Shown piece after piece: positions 26,373 to 35,366 of a stretch of DNA of 64,000 nt. How positions within the stretch are numbered: position 1 is the stretch's first letter; every line of letters starts with the position of its first letter. Origin of the DNA: Clostridia bacterium (GTDB lineage: Bacteria > Bacillota > Clostridia > Acetivibrionales > DSM-2933); the NCBI GenBank assembly GCA_026416815.1, contig JAOAEJ010000062.1, positions 1 through 64,000 of the forward strand. The letters run 5' to 3'. The notes under the pieces were generated by a model. That model was not told where the DNA came from, made no database searches, and saw only the letters and a list, made by a program, of their open reading frames with translations. A program made the position numbers and the translations under genes.

Positions 26373-27794
26373 TTACTTCCAGAACTCCTTTAACCCATAC
26401 TTTTCTTTTAAAACTTTTCTAATGTCAAGCATTGCCGTATATGTCGGCAAAATATAGAAGCTATGGCCTTCCGGTGTCTTTTCAAGTCCTTCTGCTATCA
26501 ATTGCGAATAATCTTTTTTTACACATATTTTATTGGCATATACTCCGGCATATTTTAACCTTACAGCCATGTCCTCAGCTCTAATACCCGAGGTATAGAA
26601 ACTATCAACTCGTTCCTGAACCTCATGGAGCTTTTCAAAATCAACATCCCACAGCCAGGAAATATCAGTACCGTCAGCGAGTTTATCGTTTATCAGAAAC
26701 GCAAGCTGCATATTTTGTGTTTCGGTCAGCAGGTAGCTTAATACCTGATTAAAGCCCGTTGGGTTTTTTACCAGGATGAGCTTGATGTTTTTTCCTTCGG
26801 TCACGATGGTTTCCATTCTGCCGAATCCGCATTCGAAGCTGCTTACAGCATTTATAGAGTTTTCTACAGGCAGATTTAGCAAGTGACCACACGCTATTGC
26901 TGCTAGAGCATTGTAAACGTTATATAAGCCGGGAAGTCCAACCTTTGCATTAAATGCCGATATATCACTGCCATCTTCAGAACTTGAATCTTTAGTTAAA
27001 CCATCAATTGAAAACTGTATTTTTGAATAGGAACTGGTCAGCTCATCCACTTTAATACAGGTAATATCGGTAGAGGGCTTTTCATATCCGCACGCTGGAC
27101 ACTTAAACCCGCCAAGATGCCCATATACATGGTTTGAATAGTGATACTTGGTTTTACAGTATATACAGAACATCGCATCGGAGTTAAGGGTTTCTTCTAC
27201 TGCTGTATGTGCGTAGCTGTCGAAGCCATAATACACGGCTTCTTTACCGGTATCTTTACCTATAGAAGCACATAATGAATCGTCAGCATTCAATACAAGC
27301 TTTGTGTTCTTTAGTTTACTTATTCCTGCCTTGACACCGTTTAAGGTGGTATATAACTCTCCGTATCTATCAAGCTGGTCTCTAAAGAAGTTAGTAACTA
27401 CCAGTATATCCGGTTCGAGGAAATTGCACATTACTTTAAAGGCAGCCTCATCAATCTCGATTAGGGCGGTGGATATCGGGCTTTTTCCATGAATGTCAAC
27501 CGAATCGATAAAGGTGGTAATAACACCACCTACGAGATTTGCCCCTGATTTATTTGTTATATAATCTATGTCGTTTTCCTTGAGTATCTGACCTATAACC
27601 CTCGTTGTCGTAGTTTTACCGTTGGTTCCGGTAACCATAATAGTTTTGAACCCGCCGGTAATAACATTTATTATGTCAGGATAAAGCTTACGTGCTATCT
27701 TACCCGGCAGGGTTGTACCACCGCGCCTGGTCAAACGGCATATTTTTATAGCAAGCTTGGAAACAATAATAGTAAAAGTAAGTCTTAAGTTCAT
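26373..27794 (-). CDS. murT: Lipid II isoglutaminyl synthase, Mur-ligase subunit MurT
   Basis: 473 residues. Mur-ligase P-loop VTGTNGKTTTTR, the ligase segment ALIEIDEAAF, and the MurT-specific Cys4 zinc ribbon (CIYCKTKYHYSN..KCPACGYE) inserted in the middle domain. The C-terminal DUF1727 region includes KNPTGFNQVL and NDKLADGTDISWLWDVDFE. It activates the alpha-carboxyl of D-Glu in lipid II and, with GatD, converts it to isoglutamine. The ATG at 27794 (MNLRLTFTIIVSKLA) fits the family start; the longer frame to 27953 does not. Confidence 0.93.
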   Translation of the reverse strand: MNLRLTFTIIVSKLAIKICRLTRRGGTTLPGKIARKLYPDIINVITGGFKTIMVTGTNGKTTTTRVIGQILKENDIDYITNKSGANLVGGVITTFIDSVDIHGKSPISTALIEIDEAAFKVMCNFLEPDILVVTNFFRDQLDRYGELYTTLNGVKAGISKLKNTKLVLNADDSLCASIGKDTGKEAVYYGFDSYAHTAVEETLNSDAMFCIYCKTKYHYSNHVYGHLGGFKCPACGYEKPSTDITCIKVDELTSSYSKIQFSIDGLTKDSSSEDGSDISAFNAKVGLPGLYNVYNALAAIACGHLLNLPVENSINAVSSFECGFGRMETIVTEGKNIKLILVKNPTGFNQVLSYLLTETQNMQLAFLINDKLADGTDISWLWDVDFEKLHEVQERVDSFYTSGIRAEDMAVRLKYAGVYANKICVKKDYSQLIAEGLEKTPEGHSFYILPTYTAMLDIRKVLKEKYGLKEFWK

Positions 27795-27925
27795 ATTTTC
27801 ACCCAATGTATAAGCATTTTCGATTAATATAAAAATCAAATTAAATAAAATTATAGCACAACCCTTGTTGTTATGCACCGCTATTTTTATTATGGAAGTA
27901 TTTCCCCAAAAAATAAATTTAATAA

Positions 27926-27954
27926 TTGATACAATAAATTTGAAATGGTACAAT
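27926..27954 (+). promoter_or_regulatory. SigA promoter reading into the truncated murA and ftsQ
   Basis: TTGATA (27926-27931), 17 bases, TACAAT (27949-27954): a near-consensus SigA promoter. It lies just upstream of the murA breakpoint and would drive the remnant and possibly the ftsQ-sbp-ftsA-ftsZ genes. Confidence 0.7.
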
Positions 27955-28000
27955 ATTAGAGGCTTAAAGTTAGATAAAAACCGTCAATAGCCTCACACAC

Positions 28001-28924
28001 CCAGGAGGGTGTGAAATAGGCCCAAGGCCGATTGATTTACACCTTAAGGCTCTAAAAGCTATGGGTGCAAGGATTCAGGATGTACAAAACGGTTTTTTAT
28101 ACGGAGAGGCAGATAAGTTAAAGGGATGTGACATACATCTTGATTATCCAAGTGTCGGAGCGACTGAAAATATTATGCTTGCGGCAGTATTGGCGGATGG
28201 GGATACTTACATAAGGAATGCGGCTAAAGAGCCGGAAATAATTGATCTGCAAAACTATCTTGTGGCTATGGGTGCCGAAGTATCGGGAGCAGGCACCAAT
28301 GTTATTCGGATAAAAGGAAAAAACACGAAATTTAATAGTGTAGAACACAGCGTTATACCCGATAGGATTGTTGCGGGAACTTACATGGTTGCAGCAGCCA
28401 TTACCGGTGGGAATATGGTGGTAAAAAATATAGCCCCCGAGCATATAAGCTCAATTATTTCAAACCTTAGAGATAGCGGCTGCCATATTAATATCAAGAA
28501 AAACTCATTACATATAACAAGCCCGGCAAGACCAAAAGCTATTGATATTATCAGAACTTTGCCGTATCCGGGATTTCCTACGGATATGCAGGCACAAATG
28601 GTGTCAATGCTATCGATTGCAAGGGGAACAAGCATAATTGTAGAGACAATCTTTGAAAATAGATATAAGCATGTGGATGAGCTTCTTAGAATGGGTGCAA
28701 ATATAAAATTGGAAGGTAGAATTGCAGTCATAAAGGGTGTTAAAAAGCTCAATGGAGCCAATGTTACAGCAAGAGACCTCAGGGGAGGTGCAGCGCTTAT
28801 ATTGGCCGGCTTAGTAGCCGAGGGAGAGACAGTTATAAGCGGAACAAAGCATATCGATAGGGGTTACGAAGATATAGAGGGAAAACTTTCTCAGGTTGGA
28901 GCATTGATAAAAAGGGAGCAATAG
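28001..28924 (+). pseudogene. murA: 5'-truncated murA (UDP-GlcNAc enolpyruvyl transferase)
   Basis: The frame begins in MurA homology at PGGCEIGPRPIDLHLKALKA and continues to a normal C-terminus. Present are the catalytic Cys (PGGC), GPRPID, FPTDMQAQ, DLRGGAALILAG and HIDRGYED. The first about 110 residues, including the Lys-Asn and Arg sites of the N-terminal lobe that bind UDP-GlcNAc and PEP, are missing. No remnant of them is found upstream, where an in-frame stop occurs at 27971. The first ATG (28061) lies after the Cys. An inside-out alpha/beta domain cannot be completed, so it should not work as MurA. The reading frame is intact over 300 codons, so the loss is recent or the product is retained for another use. 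It sits directly before ftsQ, as murA does in many clostridial dcw clusters. Confidence 0.85.
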
Positions 28925-28928
28925 ATTG

Positions 28929-28974
28929 TATGGTATGGCATTTTGTGCCGGTAGATGCAGAGTGCCATACCATA
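28929..28974. repeat. 12-bp inverted repeat after the murA remnant
   Basis: TATGGTATGGCA (28929-28940) pairs perfectly with TGCCATACCATA (28963-28974) around 22 bases. No T run follows, so it is not a classic terminator. Confidence 0.75.
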
Positions 28975-29095
28975 GTAATTTATAAATTTTATTGATACAA
29001 TAAAAAATAAAAGAATGTCTCCATTATTATAATACACCAAGTGTTACTATATTTGTTGTACTTTATACTTAAGAGTATATAAAAGGAGTAGAGTC

Positions 29096-29944
29096 TTGGA
29101 TAAACAGGGTATGTATAATGAAACGGAAGTTTCATTACAGAAAAAACTCACAAGAAGTGAAATAAGGCAAAAAAAGAGACGCAGACTATTAAAAAGAGTA
29201 ATAGTCTTTGTTTTGTTTACTGTAACTTTGGTGCTCTTAGCACTATCCCCGTTGTTCAATATAACAAAAGTGGAGGTCTATGGAAATCAGCATTATAAAA
29301 GCGATAGCATTGTTAATGCAACTGATATAGTTATTCGAAATAATGGCTTTAAGATACTTAGTAAAGGGATAAAAAATATTTTTCTATTGCGTTATATGGA
29401 GGCAGAACAAAGTATTGAAGAAAGTCACCCATACATCAAAGATGTAAAGGTAAAGTATGTTATCCCTAACAGGTTTAGGATAGATATTATTGAAAGAAAA
29501 CCAGTTGTCTCCATTCCTTATATTGGGACAAATTTAATTATGGATAAAGAGGGGGTTATACTCGATGCTGTGGATGATGCAAAAAGGCCGAGTATTCCTG
29601 TAGTAACAGGATTGAAATTTGAACGCTATGAATTGGGACAACCACTTCATATGAATAATCCTGAAAGCCTTAGAATAATTAATACACTTATAGAAACGAT
29701 AGCGCAATCGGAAAAGGGTACCGGAGTTAAACTTACCGGACTTATAAAATATATGGATGTTAGTGATTTGAATAAAGTAATGATAAATTTAGACTCCAGA
29801 ATCACTGTCAACCTTGGTAATCTTGACAACCTGGCATATAGATTGGATTTTTTAAAACAAATATATGCCAAGGGGCTCAAAAAGAATGAAAAAGGCTTTC
29901 TTGACTTAACAACAGGGAATAATCCGAATTTTATACCAGATTAA
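29096..29944 (+). CDS. ftsQ: Cell division protein FtsQ/DivIB
   Basis: 282 residues. A basic cytoplasmic N-terminus (RQKKRRRLLKR) precedes one membrane helix (about 36-56). A POTRA domain follows (FNITKVEVYGNQHYKSDSIV, YIKDVKVKYVIPNRFRIDII) and then the beta domain (PYIGTNLIMDKEGVIL). DivIB/FtsQ links FtsL/DivIC to septal peptidoglycan synthesis. The TTG at 29096 is chosen since AAGGAG (29082-29087) lies eight bases upstream; an ATG at 29111 lacks one. It precedes sbp, ftsA and ftsZ. Confidence 0.92.
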   Translation: MDKQGMYNETEVSLQKKLTRSEIRQKKRRRLLKRVIVFVLFTVTLVLLALSPLFNITKVEVYGNQHYKSDSIVNATDIVIRNNGFKILSKGIKNIFLLRYMEAEQSIEESHPYIKDVKVKYVIPNRFRIDIIERKPVVSIPYIGTNLIMDKEGVILDAVDDAKRPSIPVVTGLKFERYELGQPLHMNNPESLRIINTLIETIAQSEKGTGVKLTGLIKYMDVSDLNKVMINLDSRITVNLGNLDNLAYRLDFLKQIYAKGLKKNEKGFLDLTTGNNPNFIPD

Positions 29945-29970
29945 ATAAAAATAACAAGGGGGCTTCTGAT

Positions 29971-30327
29971 ATGATACCGATATTAGGTTTAGTTCTAGGG
30001 ATAATTATAGGGGTATTTATTCCATTTAATATTCCTTCACAGTATTCAACTTATGTAGCTGTTGCTATTCTAGCGGCTTTGGATTCGGTCTTTGGTGGGA
30101 TAGCTGCAACTATGCAGAAAAAATTTGAAATGAAAGTGTTTTTATCAGGTTTTTTTGGAAACGCTTTATTGGCTGCAGGTCTTGCTTATATAGGGGATAA
30201 ACTTGGAATACAAATTTATCTGGCAGCTATATTTGCCTTTGGAAACAGGCTATTTTTGAATTTCGCTATTATTAGAAGATTTCTATTGAATAAATATTCG
30301 AAAACAGATAATATAGTAGAGAAGTAG
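29971..30327 (+). CDS. sbp: Small basic protein Sbp (DUF1290)
   Basis: 118 residues, nearly all hydrophobic: IPILGLVLGIIIGVFIPFNI, YVAVAILAALDSVFGGIAAT and a third and fourth helix, ending RRFLLNKYSK. This is the conserved Sbp/DUF1290 inner-membrane protein found between ftsQ and ftsA or ftsZ in Firmicutes. Its biochemical role is unknown. AAGGGGGC precedes the ATG. Confidence 0.9.
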   Translation: MIPILGLVLGIIIGVFIPFNIPSQYSTYVAVAILAALDSVFGGIAATMQKKFEMKVFLSGFFGNALLAAGLAYIGDKLGIQIYLAAIFAFGNRLFLNFAIIRRFLLNKYSKTDNIVEK

Positions 30328-30455
30328 AAATATGCACAAGTGCGTAGAAGTAAGTCATGGTAATGATTGTAGCGTTTTGCTAAAACTTTATATATCTTAA
30401 AAATTGTTTTTAACTATAAGGTACCAGGGCTTTTCCCATAGGAGGTTTTGTTTAA

Positions 30456-31703
30456 GTGGGCGAGATAATTGTAGGAGTAGATATAGGAACTTCCAAGGTT
30501 TGTACAATAATAGGACAGTTAAATAAGGACAATAACATAGATATCCTGGGAAGAGGAATTGATTCGTGTACAGGCGTAAAAAAAGGGGTAATTATAGATA
30601 TTGATAGTACTGCAAACTCTATAAAAAGCTCCCTTGCACAGGCTGAGTCTGAGGCAAATCTTAAGGTTGCTTCGGCGTTTGTCAATATAGCAGGAACCCA
30701 TGTCACATTATTAAATAGTAGGAATTCAATCAATATATCAGGGGAAAACAGAGAAATTACAGCTCAGGATGTGGAGAAGCTTTTACATACTGCAGGAAAT
30801 GTACCTATTCCTGAGGATAGACAGATTATTGACGTTATTCCAAGGCAGTATATAGTCGATGGATACGATGAGATTGTGGACCCGGTAGGAATGGCTGGAG
30901 TTAGGCTAGAGGCTGATGTGGATATAGTAGCAGGCAAGATAACGTCAGTACAGAATATTGTAAAGAGCATGGACAGGGCGGGCTTGAAAATTGATGGACT
31001 GGTTCTTGAGGCTTTAGCCACAAGCGAAGTTACTCTTACACCTGATGAGAAGGAAATGGGAGTTATAATGATAGATATAGGCGGTGGAATTACCGATATA
31101 TCTGTATTTAGAAATAAAAAGCTTCTATTTTATGATTCTATACCAGTCGGGGGCGATCATATTACTAGCGATATTTCTATAGGCCTTAAGATACCCAATT
31201 CCGAAGCTGAAAAAATAAAAAGAGAGTTTGGTTTAGCTCTTACGTCCTTAATAAAAAATGATCAGGATGTTATAGTAAATGATGTGAGTGAAAATAAAAA
31301 GAAGAGTGTAAGGGTATCGGAAGTTGTTGAAATAATAGAAGCAAGGGTATACGAGATTTTTTCACTTTGCGGCGAACTCCTTCAAAAATCCGGCATATCC
31401 GGTAGTTTTGGTGCTGGTGTGGTATTGACCGGTGGTGGTGTTTCATATGCTGATGGTGTAATGCAACTTGCTTATGAAGTATTTGACCTTCCTGTAAGAA
31501 TTGCTAACCATAAACTAGCAGGAATCCCAAAACTTGAGCAGGCTACAGCGGCGGGAATTGTAAAATACGTGTCCAGTTATTGTAAGGAAGGCAGCCAAGG
31601 AAGCTCGGTAAAAGTTCATAAACAAAAAAGTAAGAAAAAGGAGTCTAAAGGGATAAAAGGAAAAATATTAAAGTTTTTTAATGATTTATTTTTCACAATA
31701 TAG
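30456..31703 (+). CDS. ftsA: Cell division protein FtsA
   Basis: 415 residues. An actin-fold ATPase: IIVGVDIGTSKVCTIIGQLN (phosphate 1), the SHS2 (1C) domain about 85-165, VIMIDIGGGITDISVF (phosphate 2) and VVLTGGGVSYADGV (adenosine motif). The Lys-rich tail followed by GKILKFFNDLFF is the amphipathic membrane-targeting helix. FtsA tethers FtsZ to the membrane. The GTG start at 30456 has AGGAGG ten bases upstream. A 170-base gap separates it from ftsZ. Confidence 0.95.
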   Translation: MGEIIVGVDIGTSKVCTIIGQLNKDNNIDILGRGIDSCTGVKKGVIIDIDSTANSIKSSLAQAESEANLKVASAFVNIAGTHVTLLNSRNSINISGENREITAQDVEKLLHTAGNVPIPEDRQIIDVIPRQYIVDGYDEIVDPVGMAGVRLEADVDIVAGKITSVQNIVKSMDRAGLKIDGLVLEALATSEVTLTPDEKEMGVIMIDIGGGITDISVFRNKKLLFYDSIPVGGDHITSDISIGLKIPNSEAEKIKREFGLALTSLIKNDQDVIVNDVSENKKKSVRVSEVVEIIEARVYEIFSLCGELLQKSGISGSFGAGVVLTGGGVSYADGVMQLAYEVFDLPVRIANHKLAGIPKLEQATAAGIVKYVSSYCKEGSQGSSVKVHKQKSKKKESKGIKGKILKFFNDLFFTI

Positions 31704-31906
31704 TCCTAATAGAGCATATACACTAATAGTGTTTTAGTTTATAATAATTGTAAAACTTATATGTGTTTGTAAAAATTCTGCCTTGCACTAACGTGGATAA
31801 TAATATATATTTATTATTGTCAATTCATAATATAAAAAGTGTACATGGATAATAAAATAAGTTTTGATATAGTTTGAAATCGACAAATGATAAAGGGGGA
31901 CTTGAA

Positions 31907-33013
31907 TTGCTGGAGTTTGATATCGATATGGAACAATTTGCCCAGATAAAAGTTGTAGGTTGCGGCGGTGGTGGAAATAACGCTGTGAACAGGATGATCG
32001 CAGCAGGACTGCGTGGAGTTGAATTTATAGCTATAAATACCGATAAACAGGCATTATTTCTATCAAAAGCAAACACAAAAATTCAAATTGGTGATAAACT
32101 CACTAAAGGTTTAGGTGCCGGTGCAAATCCTGAAATTGGTGAGAAAGCAGCAAATGAAAGCAAAGAGGAAATTGCACAGGCGTTAAAAGGCTCGGATATG
32201 GTTTTCGTAACTGCGGGTATGGGAGGCGGTACCGGAACAGGGGCTGCTCCGGTAGTTGCTCAGATTGCAAAGGAAATGGGCATACTTACTGTTGCTGTAG
32301 TAACAAAGCCTTTTATGTTTGAAAGTAGAGCAAGGATGCAGCACGCAGAGAGAGGAATAGAGAATCTGAAAAATACAGTCGATTCTCTTGTAACTATTCC
32401 TAATGACAGATTACTTCAAGTCGTTGAAAAGAAAACGTCTATGGTTGAAGCATTCAGATTGGCTGACGATGTTTTAAGACAGGGTGTACAGGGTATATCC
32501 GATTTGATAGCTGTCCCAGGGTTGGTAAACCTCGACTTTGCAGATGTAAAAACAATTATGCTGAATTCAGGGCTAGCACATATGGGAATAGGCAGAGCTG
32601 CGGGCGAAAATAGGGCTGAAGAGGCTGCAAAGCAGGCGATTCACAGTCCTTTGCTTGAAACATCTATTGATGGCGCCAGAAGGGTACTTGTTAATATTAC
32701 CGGAGGCTCTGATTTAGGATTGTTTGAAGTAAACACTGCAGCAGAGCTGGTACAAAAATCTGCTGACCCTGATGCAAACATCATTTTCGGAGCTGTCATT
32801 GATGACAACCTAAAAGACGAGATTTTGATAACAGTAATAGCAACCGGCTTCGATAAGAGTCCGATTATTCCTGTTATAAAGAAAGTCACTGAAAAGGTTG
32901 AGCCAAATGTTGCTACTAACGAGAAGGTGTCTACTCCTAGTGCAGGAACAGCCTCTACCTCCGGTGATGAGTTAGATATACCTACATTTTTAAGAAGAAA
33001 CAGATTTAAATAG
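31907..33013 (+). CDS. ftsZ: Cell division GTPase FtsZ
   Basis: 368 residues. [16 protein letters not shown], the tubulin signature [21 protein letters not shown] and the T7-loop region [13 protein letters not shown] are present. The disordered linker (about 320-355) and C-terminal [15 protein letters not shown] peptide bind FtsA and SepF. The TTG at 31907 ([11 protein letters not shown]) is chosen from AAAGGGGGA (31892-31900), six bases upstream; the frame extends to 31874 without a site. A strong terminator follows. Confidence 0.95.
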   Translation: MLEFDIDMEQFAQIKVVGCGGGGNNAVNRMIAAGLRGVEFIAINTDKQALFLSKANTKIQIGDKLTKGLGAGANPEIGEKAANESKEEIAQALKGSDMVFVTAGMGGGTGTGAAPVVAQIAKEMGILTVAVVTKPFMFESRARMQHAERGIENLKNTVDSLVTIPNDRLLQVVEKKTSMVEAFRLADDVLRQGVQGISDLIAVPGLVNLDFADVKTIMLNSGLAHMGIGRAAGENRAEEAAKQAIHSPLLETSIDGARRVLVNITGGSDLGLFEVNTAAELVQKSADPDANIIFGAVIDDNLKDEILITVIATGFDKSPIIPVIKKVTEKVEPNVATNEKVSTPSAGTASTSGDELDIPTFLRRNRFK

Positions 33014-33030
33014 AACATATGTTACTATAA

Positions 33031-33063
33031 AAAACACCAGGTCCATCGACCTGGTGTTTTTTT
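33031..33063 (+). terminator. Rho-independent terminator after ftsZ
   Basis: AACACCAGGTC pairs with GACCTGGTGTT around CATC, followed by TTTTTTT. It isolates the division operon from spoIIGA. Confidence 0.95.
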
Positions 33064-33095
33064 GTCACATCATTTTTCTTTTTCTACATTTCTAT

Positions 33096-33128
33096 TTGAC
33101 AAAAATTTAAAAAGGTAATTCATATAAT
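33096..33128 (+). promoter_or_regulatory. spoIIG-type promoter (SigA with long spacer, Spo0A-dependent class)
   Basis: TTGACA (33096-33101) and TATAAT (33123-33128) are both consensus but 21 bases apart. The B. subtilis spoIIG promoter likewise has consensus-like hexamers spread by about 22 bp and needs Spo0A to be used. TTTGACAA over the -35 resembles a reversed Spo0A box with one mismatch. It would drive spoIIGA-sigE at the start of sporulation. Confidence 0.7.
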
Positions 33129-33272
33129 ATACATAAAGATACAAGCATTTGAATATAAGTAGAGTAGAGAGTTACATATTATTAAATAAAACTGACTTTG
33201 TCTGTCAATCGATTAGCATTGCTGAAGTATAACATTAAAGATAAAAGCTTATATTAATGTGAGGTAATGGGT

Positions 33273-34172
33273 GTGGAGATATATCTCGATGTACTTTTTC
33301 TTGAAAATGTAGTAATGAACTATCTAATTCTTTTGGTAACTTCTAAGTTTGCAAAAATGAGGATATCTAGCTTGCGCTTATTTATAGGTGCTTTGATAGG
33401 TGCATTATATGTAGTGTTTCTTATATTCAATCCTGGTATTAAGGTTTATTACACTACGTTTGCCAAGATTGTTTTATCCTTTGCCATTATTGCAGTTACA
33501 TTTGCCCCCGAAAAAGTCAGTGCATTTTTTAAAACCCTTGCAATATTTTACGTCTCTACGTTTATTTTTGCTGGCGCTGCTCTTGCATTTTTATACTTTA
33601 ACAATAGCGGAGGATTTGTTGAAAACGGGATAGTATATGTTTTTGGTCAATCCAAATGGACACTGCTGGTATTCTCTATTGTGACGGTAGGTATAATCAT
33701 CAGGATATTCTGGGAGATACTTCAGTATAGAGTTATACGTGAAAGACTTATGATACCCTTAAAAATTTCCTTTGAAAGCAGGATAATCAGCCTTGCTGCA
33801 TTGATAGATACAGGTAATTCTCTTCATGATCCACTGACGAATACACCTGTTATTGTTGTTGAGTTTAAAGCGGTAAGGGATATACTTCCTCAGGAGATAC
33901 AGGGTATTTTTGAGAATTCAAAGGAAAACGATCTATTTTCCGTCACCGATATTATTGCAAAATCAACATGGTTTTCAAGGTTTAGGGTCATACCGTTTAC
34001 CTCTTTAGGAAAAGAAAACGGTATGCTTATAGGCTTTAAGCCAGACTACATAGAAATAGGGGAGAGTGAAGAAAAAAAGGGAGTAAATGATGTAATTGTA
34101 GGTATATACAACAGAGCGCTCTCTAAAAATGAAAGATACAAAGCCTTGCTGGGCCCGGAACTAGTGGGATGA
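33273..34172 (+). CDS. spoIIGA: Sporulation sigma-E factor processing peptidase SpoIIGA
   Basis: 299 residues. The N-terminal half holds five membrane helices (EIYLDVLFLENVVMNYLILL to about residue 150). The C-terminal half is a retropepsin-like aspartic protease with ALIDTGNSLHDPLT (catalytic Asp) and VIPFTSLGKENGMLIGFKPD. It cleaves pro-sigma-E in the mother cell after a forespore signal. The GTG at 33273 is preferred over the ATG at 33267, which is only two bases from the GAGG site. sigE follows after 304 bases, an unusually long gap for this pair. Confidence 0.93.
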   Translation: MEIYLDVLFLENVVMNYLILLVTSKFAKMRISSLRLFIGALIGALYVVFLIFNPGIKVYYTTFAKIVLSFAIIAVTFAPEKVSAFFKTLAIFYVSTFIFAGAALAFLYFNNSGGFVENGIVYVFGQSKWTLLVFSIVTVGIIIRIFWEILQYRVIRERLMIPLKISFESRIISLAALIDTGNSLHDPLTNTPVIVVEFKAVRDILPQEIQGIFENSKENDLFSVTDIIAKSTWFSRFRVIPFTSLGKENGMLIGFKPDYIEIGESEEKKGVNDVIVGIYNRALSKNERYKALLGPELVG

Positions 34173-34277
34173 TATTATGAGTCGTGGTTATATATGGCAA
34201 TAGCTCTTACTACTCCATAGTGCGATTAAGTAGAATATGATTTGACAATTAGCATATGTTTTGCTTTTTGTATAGTG

Positions 34278-34393
34278 AGAATCTTATATAATTAAAGAAT
34301 TTATTTTGGAATACTAAATATTGATAGCCTAAAAAGAGTAATTCATTATATTGGGTATTCCAAACTTTAATCAAGGTAATTATGTAAGATTCT
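34278..34393. repeat. Nested long inverted repeat between spoIIGA and sigE
   Basis: Outer arms of 17 bases at 34278-34294 and 34377-34393 match with one mismatch (AGAATCTTATATAATTA against TAATTATGTAAGATTCT). Inner arms TTGGAATAC (34306-34314) and GTATTCCAA (34355-34363) are perfect, and ATTAAAG/CTTTAAT can pair between them. It has the form of a miniature inverted-repeat element or a large RNA hairpin. No gene is seen in the 304-base spacer. Confidence 0.75.
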
Positions 34394-34476
34394 TAAATCA
34401 TGATTTTACTTTTTTCAATAAACGGCCTATACTAACAAAACCGAAAACTTAAACCATCGTGAAAGGGGATGTCGGA

Positions 34477-35208
34477 ATGTTTATTTTGAAAAAACTAAAG
34501 TTGTATTTCTGGATAAAGTATTTAGAATTACTGGCAAAATTCAAAATCAATCAAGGGTACCCGGTACATTACATAGGAGGTAGTGAAGCTTTACCACCCC
34601 CACTTAGTAACGATGAAGAGAATTACCTATTAAACAAGCTCGAATCCAGTGATTACGCTGTTAAAACCGTACTGATAGAGCGCAACCTCAGATTGGTTGT
34701 CTATATTGCAAGGAAATTTGAAAATACAGGAGTAGGAGTGGAAGACCTGATTTCCATAGGTACAATAGGTCTCATAAAAGCTATTAATACATTTAATCCT
34801 TCAAAAAATATAAAGCTTGCTACCTATGCTTCAAGATGTATTGAAAATGAAATTTTAATGTATCTAAGGAGAAACAACCGAGTAAAAACTGAGGTATCAA
34901 TAGACGAACCCTTAAATATTGATTGGGATGGTAATGAATTACTATTATCCGATATATTAGGGACGGAAAATGACCTTATTCACCGGAGTATTGAGGATGA
35001 AGTGGATAGGGAGCTTCTTTGTAATGCAATGAAAAAACTTTCTGTAAGGGAAAAGAAAATAATGGAGCTGAGGTTTGGGCTGGCAAATGGGGTTGAAAAG
35101 ACACAAAAAGAGGTTGCTGACATGCTGGGTATATCACAATCGTATATTTCAAGGCTGGAAAAAAGGATAATAAGCAGATTGAAAAAAGAGATAAACAGGA
35201 TGGTGTAA
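34477..35208 (+). CDS. sigE: RNA polymerase sporulation sigma factor SigE
   Basis: 243 residues. The pro-sequence ([20 protein letters not shown], amphipathic) precedes the SpoIIGA cleavage region near [14 protein letters not shown]. Sigma-70 region 2 ([60 protein letters not shown]) and region 4 ([33 protein letters not shown]) follow. It directs early mother-cell transcription. The ATG at 34477 is set by AAAGGGGA; the GTG at 34459 precedes that site. Confidence 0.96.
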   Translation: MFILKKLKLYFWIKYLELLAKFKINQGYPVHYIGGSEALPPPLSNDEENYLLNKLESSDYAVKTVLIERNLRLVVYIARKFENTGVGVEDLISIGTIGLIKAINTFNPSKNIKLATYASRCIENEILMYLRRNNRVKTEVSIDEPLNIDWDGNELLLSDILGTENDLIHRSIEDEVDRELLCNAMKKLSVREKKIMELRFGLANGVEKTQKEVADMLGISQSYISRLEKRIISRLKKEINRMV

Positions 35209-35308
35209 AACAATATATGCAAAACCTTGTAATGCCGTGAAAATAAGCTATATAGCGGGTTTGTCAAGGGTTCTGTATAAAATTTTTTATTCCTTTTAAC
35301 AGTATAAA

Positions 35309-35364
35309 AAAAACCTCTATGGCAATAATGTTACTGACAGAAATTAAATTGCCGGGAGGTTTTT
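35309..35364 (+). promoter_or_regulatory. Hairpin sequestering the sigG ribosome-binding site
   Basis: AAAAACCTC (35309-35317) pairs with GAGGTTTTT (35356-35364), and GGCAAT (35321-35326) with ATTGCC (35348-35353). Together they form a 15-pair stem with a small internal loop that buries the GGGAGG (35354-35359) of sigG. A read-through transcript from sigE would be poorly translated for sigG, whereas a transcript starting inside the loop would escape. Confidence 0.75.
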
Positions 35365-35366
35365 GT

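Noticed and set aside
29059..29081. TTGTTG-17-TATATA as an ftsQ promoter
   Set aside because: The predicted start would fall within the ribosome site of ftsQ, leaving no leader. The upstream promoter at 27926 is more plausible.
34241..34289. TTGACA and TATAAT upstream of sigE as a promoter
   Set aside because: The hexamers are too far apart and the -10-like bases belong to the inverted repeat. Transcription from the spoIIGA promoter is more likely.
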